Assembly (NCBI GenBank): GCA_947168665.1
Contig: CAMVMX010000008.1
Coordinates: forward strand, 62,001 to 126,000
Length of the DNA: 64,000 nucleotides
Source of the DNA: an uncultured Bacteroidales bacterium
GTDB lineage: Bacteria; Bacteroidota; Bacteroidia; Bacteroidales; P3
Reading direction: 5' to 3'
Part shown: one piece after another, positions 58,636 through 64,000 of the stretch
How positions within the stretch are numbered: position 1 is the stretch's first letter
How the letters are laid out: each line of letters starts with the position of its first letter
Position numbers and translations under genes: made by a program
The notes under the pieces: generated by a model
What the model was told of the DNA's origin: nothing
Database searches by the model: none
What the model saw: only the letters and a program-made list of their open reading frames with translations

Positions 58636-60096
58636 ATGGAAGCAGTTGTGCTAATCTGTTTTGTGACTTACACAGTGTTGCTGTTCGTGGTGATGTGGCT
58701 GTCGTCGCGTCGCTCGGCAGGCAACGATGCATTCTTCAGAGGGCAGCGCCGGTCGCCGTGGCCTGTGGTGGCTTACGGCATGATCGGGGCATCCCTTTCG
58801 GGAGTGACCTTTCTGTCCGTCCCTGGCGGAGTCTACTATGGCCAGTTTACCTACATGCCCCTCGTGTTCGGCTATGTGCTGGGTTACGCCGTGATTGCTC
58901 TCGTCTTGCTGCCGCTCTATTACCGGCTCAATGTGACATCGATATATAGCTATCTCGACCAGCGTTTCGGAGGCCGCTCCGAAAAAACCGGAGCCCTCTT
59001 TTTTATCATCTCAAGGCTGATGGGTTCAGCCTTGCGGATGTACCTGGTTGTATTTGTGCTGTATGAATTCGTGTTCCGGGGCTGGGGAATCCCTTTCTGG
59101 ACTATCGCCGTGGTGTTCATAGCCATCATCCTGCTCTACACATTCAGGGGTGGCGTGAAGACAGTGGTGTGGACCGACATGCTCCAGACCACCTTCCTGC
59201 TGCTTGCGGCGGTGGCTACGGTGGTGGCCATCCTCTCCGAGCTGGACATCTCGTTGGCCCAACTTTTGCGCCGTTCAGCCGATGCCGGTTACACGCGTGT
59301 GTTCGAGACCGACCCGACCGCCAGTAAATACTATTGGAAACAGATATTGAGCGGCATGTTCATCACCATCACCATGACGGGTCTCGACCAGGACATGATG
59401 CAGAAGAATCTGACGTGCAAAAACCTGCGCGATGCCCAGAAAAACGTGATGACCAGCAGCGGTCTCTTTATCATAGTCAACCTCCTTTTCCTCTGCCTCG
59501 GGGCGGCGTTGATTGCCTACGCGCAGACAACCGGCTTCGACCTGCCCGTTGATGCCAAAGGAAATGTCATGGGCGACAAAATCTTCCCCTCCGTTGCCTT
59601 CCACCTCAGCACCTTTACGGCAGTAGTGTTCATCATAGGCATGGTGGCTGCCGGCTATTCAAGTGCTGACGGTACCCTCACCGCCCTTACCACCACCCTG
59701 TGCTACGACTTCCTGGGCTTTGAGCGTAAGGCCGACTCGCACCGTGCCGTGCGGACCCGCCGATGGGTCCACGTGGGCTTCGCCATGCTTTACCTGTTGG
59801 TCATAGTGGCCTTCCGGCCCTTCCACACCCAGTCGCTCATCGACACCCTCTTCGATGTGGCCGGGTTCACCTATGGCCCCCTGCTCGGCCTCTACACTTT
59901 TGGCCTTTTCACCAAATGGCAGGTGCGAGACCGTTGGGTCCCTTTGGTAGCAGTGCTTTCGCCCATCCTGGCCTTTGTGCTGAAAAAATACATGCCCGTA
60001 TGGACTGGCTATCATTTTGGCTTCGAAATCCTGCTGGTGAACGGGCTGCTCACATTCCTCGGCCTGATGGCCATCAGAGTTAATAAAAAAAGTTGA
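58636..60096 (+). CDS. Sodium:solute symporter (SSS family)
   Basis: 486 residues, thirteen or so membrane helices. 'AYGMIGASLSGVTFLSVPGG' is the first Na+-site helix, and 'GGVKTVVWTDMLQTTFLLLA' and 'AAGYSSADGTLTALTTTL' (helix 8, sodium Ser/Thr) are typical family segments. It imports a sugar, acid or other solute with Na+; the substrate is not readable. It is the first gene of a plus-strand run with DUF4831 (27 bp on) and RNase Z. Confidence 0.93.
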   Translation: MEAVVLICFVTYTVLLFVVMWLSSRRSAGNDAFFRGQRRSPWPVVAYGMIGASLSGVTFLSVPGGVYYGQFTYMPLVFGYVLGYAVIALVLLPLYYRLNVTSIYSYLDQRFGGRSEKTGALFFIISRLMGSALRMYLVVFVLYEFVFRGWGIPFWTIAVVFIAIILLYTFRGGVKTVVWTDMLQTTFLLLAAVATVVAILSELDISLAQLLRRSADAGYTRVFETDPTASKYYWKQILSGMFITITMTGLDQDMMQKNLTCKNLRDAQKNVMTSSGLFIIVNLLFLCLGAALIAYAQTTGFDLPVDAKGNVMGDKIFPSVAFHLSTFTAVVFIIGMVAAGYSSADGTLTALTTTLCYDFLGFERKADSHRAVRTRRWVHVGFAMLYLLVIVAFRPFHTQSLIDTLFDVAGFTYGPLLGLYTFGLFTKWQVRDRWVPLVAVLSPILAFVLKKYMPVWTGYHFGFEILLVNGLLTFLGLMAIRVNKKS

Positions 60097-60123
60097 ATAC
60101 ATTATTAAACAAAGAATATTTTT

Positions 60124-61257
60124 ATGCTACGTAGATTTCTTTTATTGGCTACCGCTGTGAGCCTGCTGGCCGGATGCTATTCGGTAGTGCCGGTAGGCAA
60201 AGGCGGCAACACGACCGGCGAAGGGCTCTTCTACGCCCTGCCCCGCACACAGATTTGTGTAGATGTGACTTATATGTACTACGACCTGAGCGAGGCCGTC
60301 TACAGCGAATACGCCTCCGAAATGCTGGCCCTCGACAACTTCGATGTCGACAAGCCCTATCGTATACAGGATGTGCGGACCTCATACACCGTCGAGGCCG
60401 ACCCGGACAACTATTTCCTTGTCGAACCCTCAGGCATTTCCGTCCAGGTGGACAATCGTCACCTACTCCGTTCCGTGGGCATGAGTCCGAGCGAGGCCGC
60501 CGCCGAGTCTGCCCCTGCCACCCACAACACGCGTCCCACCGAGGACGATGCCAAACTGGTGCTCCACAATGCCACCGCCGACAAGATGCTGCCCACCTAT
60601 AACCTCTATGACCGAACCGACACCTTCTACGTGCGTGGCGACCGTCCGGGCAACCCCACAGGGATGTCCACCAAAAAAGCCCCGCGCTCCCTGCGCCAGC
60701 GTGCCCAGGCCGCCGCCGAAGAGATTGCCGAACTGGAGGACACCCGGGCCGACATAGCCCTATCCGACCGCTATACCCCCGAAGGCAAGACCGAACTGCT
60801 CAAACAGCTCGAAGAGAAAGAGGCCGTCCTGATGGCCCAGTTCATTGGCAAGCCTGTGGTAGAAAAGGTCCATTTCTTCATCAACCCCAAGCCCGTCGCC
60901 TCGGCCAAAGACACCCTGCAGCGTTTCGTACTCTTCTATTTCTCACGCAGTGAGGGCGTGTGCGAGAGCGACGACTACGATGCTCTGCCCGTAGTCTGCA
61001 CCCTCCGTCCCGATAAGTCGATGCAGCATGTGCGCACCCTTGGCCAGAAGAAACGTCTGCTCGCATTCCTATCCAAAGGCAATTTCAAATACAGACTCCC
61101 CTCGCTGGCCCAGATGAATCTGTCGTGCGAGCTGTTCGACTATCAGGCAACTCTCCCCGTCGCCCAGTTTGGCCCAGTTATCAATCTGCCGCACAAGCAT
61201 TTCAAAGCCCTTTTCGACCCCGCCACCGGTGCCATAGTCTATTACGAGAACAAATAG
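60124..61257 (+). CDS. DUF4831 family lipoprotein
   Basis: 377 residues. The signal peptide 'FLLLATAVSLLAGC' ends in a lipobox. 'GGNTTGEGLFYALPRTQICV' and 'YSEYASEMLALDNFDVDKPY' (with Y-A-x-x-x-L-x-L) are characteristic of DUF4831 proteins, which are widespread in Bacteroidales. 'RQRAQAAAEEIAELEDTRAD' forms a helix in the middle, and the tail ends 'FDPATGAIVYYENK'. No function is known. It precedes RNase Z by a single base. Confidence 0.85.
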   Translation: MLRRFLLLATAVSLLAGCYSVVPVGKGGNTTGEGLFYALPRTQICVDVTYMYYDLSEAVYSEYASEMLALDNFDVDKPYRIQDVRTSYTVEADPDNYFLVEPSGISVQVDNRHLLRSVGMSPSEAAAESAPATHNTRPTEDDAKLVLHNATADKMLPTYNLYDRTDTFYVRGDRPGNPTGMSTKKAPRSLRQRAQAAAEEIAELEDTRADIALSDRYTPEGKTELLKQLEEKEAVLMAQFIGKPVVEKVHFFINPKPVASAKDTLQRFVLFYFSRSEGVCESDDYDALPVVCTLRPDKSMQHVRTLGQKKRLLAFLSKGNFKYRLPSLAQMNLSCELFDYQATLPVAQFGPVINLPHKHFKALFDPATGAIVYYENK

Positions 61258-61258
61258 C

Positions 61259-62053
61259 GTGTCCAACTTCTATACCACCATATTAGGCTCAGGAGCCGCG
61301 CTCCCCACTGTGGCCCGCCACTGCAGTGCGCAGGTGCTGAACGTCAACGGATTTCGGATCCTCTTCGACTGTGGCGAGAACACCCAGACCCAGCTTCGGG
61401 TCTATCATCAAAAAATGCAGGGCCTCTCCCACATCTGCCTCACCCACCTCCACGGCGACCACTTCTTCGGGCTTCCCGGACTGCTGAGCAGCATGCATCT
61501 CTGCGGGCGCGTCCAGCCCGTCGATGTCTATGCCCCGGCAGGCATCCGCAAGGCTATGGATGTGCTGATGGATGTGTCCGGCAGCCACATCACTTTCGAG
61601 ATTAACTACCATGAGCTGCAGTTTGCCGAGGGCATGCAACTCCTTTTCGAGACCGACCTCTGTCGGGTCTTCGCCTTCCCCTTGGTGCACTCGGTCCCCA
61701 CCTACGGCTATCTGGTCGAGGAGATACCCCGTGGCGGCAACCCCGCACGCCGCTACGCCTACTGCACCGACACCGCCTACACCGATACCATCCTCCCCTT
61801 CATCGAAGGGGTCAACCTGCTCTGCATGGAAAGCACTTTCGACAAGGGATTCGCCTCCGTGGCGCAGGAGAAACTGCACTGCACCACCGTTATGGCCGCC
61901 ACCATGGCCCGCGAGGCGCACGCCAAACAACTGCTTCTGACGCACATCAGTGCCCGATTCAAAGAACCCGAAAAACTACTTGCCGAAGCGCAGGAGGTCT
62001 TTGCCCACACCCAGATTGCCGCCGACGGGGAACGGTATGAGGTCTGCTATTGA
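61259..62053 (+). CDS. rnz: Ribonuclease Z-like metallo-beta-lactamase enzyme
   Basis: 264 residues from a GTG at 61259, one base after the previous stop. The sequence opens 'TTILGSGAALPTVARHCSAQ', as in RNase Z. The metal motif is 'CLTHLHGDHFFGLPGL' (H-x-H-x-D-H), followed by 'PLVHSVPTYGYLVEE' (His), 'RYAYCTDTAYTDTI' (Asp) and 'LLLTHISARF' (His). The family trims tRNA 3' ends. The protein is about 40 residues shorter than the usual 300-plus, mainly in the exosite arm region, so substrate range may differ. The stop overlaps the convergent trmO gene by 7 bp. Confidence 0.88.
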   Translation: MSNFYTTILGSGAALPTVARHCSAQVLNVNGFRILFDCGENTQTQLRVYHQKMQGLSHICLTHLHGDHFFGLPGLLSSMHLCGRVQPVDVYAPAGIRKAMDVLMDVSGSHITFEINYHELQFAEGMQLLFETDLCRVFAFPLVHSVPTYGYLVEEIPRGGNPARRYAYCTDTAYTDTILPFIEGVNLLCMESTFDKGFASVAQEKLHCTTVMAATMAREAHAKQLLLTHISARFKEPEKLLAEAQEVFAHTQIAADGERYEVCY

Positions 62054-62745
62054 GTCGGCGGGCGTCCATCGGAGCAGGGCAGGGGGGATACCCCTTCCAC
62101 ATGCACTGTGCCGTCGGCAACACTGAATTTTATTTCAAACCCGCCAAACTCCATGCCGTACCTCCGGTTGGGGTCATGCTGGTACTGGGGCCGAGGGTCG
62201 TGGGCCAGCACATCGAGCAGTCCCCCGCGCAGCCCGGCGGGCAGCAGTGCCAACATCTGTGGAGGGCAGTCTACCTGCAGCAGCGCCTCAGCCGCCTGCG
62301 GGGCAAAACCGCTGCGGGCCTCCGGGTGGCTGTCGGTATAGGGCAGGTAGGGCTTGATGTCGAAGATGGGCGTGCCGTCCAGCAGGTCAGCCCCCGCGAC
62401 GTGCAGCACCGGCCCCAGCCCCGCCTCCGTAGACACACGCAGCAACCTCACCGACGAGAGCCCCAGTGCGTTGGGCCGGAACGGGCTCCGCGTGGCGAAC
62501 ACTCCCATGCGGCGGTTGCCTCCCAGCCGGGGAGGCCGCACCGTGGGCGACCACCCCGGGCGCACGGCCTGGCTGAACTGCCAAATGAGCCAGATGTATT
62601 CAAAATCCTCCAGCCCCCGCACTGCTTCGGCAATGCGGTATTCGGGTTCGAACACTACCCTGGCAGGGGTGTCCACGATGCCCGCCTGGCGCGGGATGCC
62701 GAACTTGGTGCTGAAACAGCTCTCGATATGCGCTATGGGGTGCAT
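62047..62745 (-). CDS. trmO: tRNA m6t6A37 methyltransferase TrmO (UPF0066)
   Basis: 232 residues. 'IAHIESCFSTKFGIPRQAGI' starts the UPF0066 fold. 'GLEDFEYIWLIWQFSQ' and the SAM loop 'GVFATRSPFRPNALGLSSVR' (G-x-F-x-x-R-x-P-x-R-P-N) are diagnostic. 'DLLDGTPIFDIKPYLPYTD' supplies substrate residues, and the C-terminal domain has 'YGMEFGGFEIKF'. TrmO methylates t6A at position 37 of tRNA-Thr. The gene ends inside the last codons of the convergent rnz. Confidence 0.93.
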   Translation of the reverse strand: MHPIAHIESCFSTKFGIPRQAGIVDTPARVVFEPEYRIAEAVRGLEDFEYIWLIWQFSQAVRPGWSPTVRPPRLGGNRRMGVFATRSPFRPNALGLSSVRLLRVSTEAGLGPVLHVAGADLLDGTPIFDIKPYLPYTDSHPEARSGFAPQAAEALLQVDCPPQMLALLPAGLRGGLLDVLAHDPRPQYQHDPNRRYGMEFGGFEIKFSVADGTVHVEGVSPLPCSDGRPPTQ

Positions 62746-62757
62746 GGGGGCGGAGTG

Positions 62758-63426
62758 TCAAAAACGCAGATAAGGGGCCAGCCAATACATCAGCGAAGTA
62801 CTCAGAATGCCGATTCCCGCACCGGCCAGCACATCGCTTGCCCAGTGCCTGTTGTTATACATCCGCATCAGCCCCACGCCGGTGGCCACCACATAGCCCG
62901 CCACCGCAATGCCGGGATATTCCCCGCCCAGTTCGCGCCGCAGCATCTCGGCCCCGAAGAAGGCTGTTATGGTATGTCCCGACGGGAAACTGTTGTACAC
63001 CCCGCCGTAAGGGCGCTCGGCTTTGAAAGTATATTTCGCAAGGTTGCAGAACGCGGTGCTGATCAAGGCCGAGCCCGCTCCGAGACACACTATGTCGCGC
63101 CATCCGTGCCGAGTCTCCAGCCCGCAGGCTTTCAGCACCAACACCGACGCGATGGGCGTGTACTGCACATAGTCCTCAAGTTCCATCCGCTCGTGTCCGT
63201 CGGCTTGAAGCCAGCGGTGCAGTTCAAAGTCAATCTTCGTGTGTACAGATGGAATGAACGATATGGCAGTGCCCGTGGCCATCAAAGCTGCGGGTGTGGC
63301 CACCTGCGACCATGTGATGCTGTGGTCATAGCCACACCGCAGTGTATCGGCCTTCTGTCCGGCTGCGGAGAGTGGCACAATGCCCGCCACAAGCAGGCCT
63401 ATGATAGTGGTCAGTTTGCTCTTCAT
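62758..63426 (-). CDS. PAP2-family phosphatase
   Basis: 222 residues. The signal or first helix 'LTTIIGLLVAGIVPLSAAG' is followed by helices typical of PAP2 enzymes. The three phosphatase motifs are 'KAERPYGG' (K-x6-R-P type), 'YNSFPSGHTITAF' (P-S-G-H) and 'RMYNNRHWASDVLAGAGIG' (S-R-x5-H-x3-D-like; here the Arg is followed by M-Y-N-N-R-H). It probably dephosphorylates a lipid phosphate (PA, PGP, undecaprenyl-PP or lipid A) on the periplasmic side. It follows a ComB gene by 7 bp. Confidence 0.88.
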   Translation of the reverse strand: MKSKLTTIIGLLVAGIVPLSAAGQKADTLRCGYDHSITWSQVATPAALMATGTAISFIPSVHTKIDFELHRWLQADGHERMELEDYVQYTPIASVLVLKACGLETRHGWRDIVCLGAGSALISTAFCNLAKYTFKAERPYGGVYNSFPSGHTITAFFGAEMLRRELGGEYPGIAVAGYVVATGVGLMRMYNNRHWASDVLAGAGIGILSTSLMYWLAPYLRF

Positions 63427-63433
63427 CCAATCG

Positions 63434-64000
63434 TTAGTCTCTTAATATGAATTTATTACATGTCAGTTTGCCGTCCGCCAGCCGAGGAACAACTTTGCAA
63501 GTGTCCTCTTTGAAAGCATGAACGATATCACTTAGGGCGTTGAAGCCTATGAGCCGTTGCACATGGCTTGCGTGTTGCAGGGAGTAGCTGTAGGGGTCGC
63601 CGCCACAGCTGTCCCACAATGCCAGAGCCATAGCTACGGCATCGTTGTGGCTGACGTAGAGTCCGCTGGCCAGCAGTCTGCGGCACAGGGCCCCGGCAAA
63701 GAGTGTGTCCTCCACTGAGAAGTCGTTGCGCCAGCCGCTGCAAAGAATCACCAAGTCCTGCGGGCGGGCGATGAGTTCGGAGGCCAGCGCGCTGATATTG
63801 GCGAAACAGCCCACCAGTGTGCGCTCGGCATCGCTGCCTCGCCGGATGGATACTGTCCCGTTGGTGGTGCTGTAGGCCAGACGTTTGCCATGCAGGTCGC
63901 TGGCCAGGTATTCGGTGGGTGAGTTGCCGTAGGTGGCGCCCTCTACTTTCATCCCGCCCCGCTCGGCTGCGCACAGGTAGCCCCGCTGGCCGTAGTCGGC
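63434..64000 (-). CDS. comB: 2-phosphosulfolactate phosphatase (ComB), 5' end missing
   Basis: The frame is open to the right edge; the ATG at 63952 is internal, since in-frame codons before it read 'GYLCAAERGGMKVEGA', which matches the family. 'YGNSPTEYLASDLHGKRLAY' and 'STTNGTVSIRRG' are the ComB core, and 'LCSGWRNDFSVEDTLFAGAL' contains the conserved E-D. ComB removes phosphate from 2-phosphosulfolactate in coenzyme M synthesis of archaea; in Bacteroidetes the related sulfonate product serves other sulfonolipid or unknown pathways. About 189 residues are visible of about 235. Confidence 0.88.
   Translation of the reverse strand, partial: ADYGQRGYLCAAERGGMKVEGATYGNSPTEYLASDLHGKRLAYSTTNGTVSIRRGSDAERTLVGCFANISALASELIARPQDLVILCSGWRNDFSVEDTLFAGALCRRLLASGLYVSHNDAVAMALALWDSCGGDPYSYSLQHASHVQRLIGFNALSDIVHAFKEDTCKVVPRLADGKLTCNKFILRD

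Noticed and set aside
1-64000. Prophage, integrated element or insertion sequence
   Set aside because: No integrase, transposase, phage structural gene or flanking direct repeats were found; the genes fit a continuous Bacteroidales chromosome.

Overview
The window reads as chromosome of an uncultured, fairly GC-rich member of the Bacteroidales (Bacteroidetes). The support is: several secreted proteins ending in type IX secretion (T9SS) sorting domains of type A (25193-28255, 36721-38685, 38904-41243) and type B (1281-3866); a complete moxR-DUF58-BatABCDE operon; promoters of the Bacteroidetes TAnnTTTG (-7) type in nearly every AT-rich intergenic gap; and few Shine-Dalgarno sequences. I see no phage, insertion sequence, CRISPR array or rRNA operon. 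One tRNA-Leu(CAA) is present.

Layout. 0-4 kb: the end of a Wzx-like flippase and a T9SS type B adhesin. 4-7.5 kb, minus strand: an operon of three tiny cysteine-rich lipoproteins with a MauE/DoxX-thioredoxin membrane protein, then an ECF sigma factor with a probable anti-sigma protein and a lipoprotein. 7.8-14.1 kb: ftsK with an O-methyltransferase, a GLPGLI/DUF4412-like secreted protein, a macro-like protein and a caspase-fold protein whose catalytic Cys is Ser. 14.5-24.9 kb: ten minus-strand genes in one run (moxR, DUF58, a BatA-partner, batA, batB, batC, batD, batE, a WG-repeat protein, rseC). 25-30.7 kb: a large T9SS cargo protein, tyrS, a relic of a T9SS cargo gene and a PepSY-like protein. 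30.8-34.7 kb: three glycosyltransferases and a TrmH-type RNA methyltransferase. 35-42 kb: an OmpA-family protein, a YDG-repeat adhesin, a secreted peptidylarginine-deiminase-like enzyme and an orphan 3-keto-5-aminohexanoate cleavage enzyme. 42-48 kb: ruvC, an SNF-family Na+ symporter, a transglutaminase-like lipoprotein, an MFS transporter and a small beta-barrel protein. 48-56 kb: an NAD synthetase with an apparently dead glutaminase domain, a Pif1-like helicase, a VanX-like dipeptidase, era, the L25 gene and prs. 56-64 kb: tRNA-Leu, a DUF1963 protein, an SSS symporter, DUF4831, RNase Z, TrmO, a PAP2 phosphatase and the end of a ComB gene.

Most of the window is housekeeping and cell-envelope biology. 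The parts that look least routine are the CRC-motif lipoprotein/thioredoxin operon, two enzymes that keep their fold but have lost catalytic residues (the caspase-like protein and the NadE amidase domain), the secreted deiminase, a 22-bp tandem duplication over the moxR start, and a plus-strand promoter at 47.3 kb with no recognised gene behind it. All calls come from reading the sequence; no database search was run.
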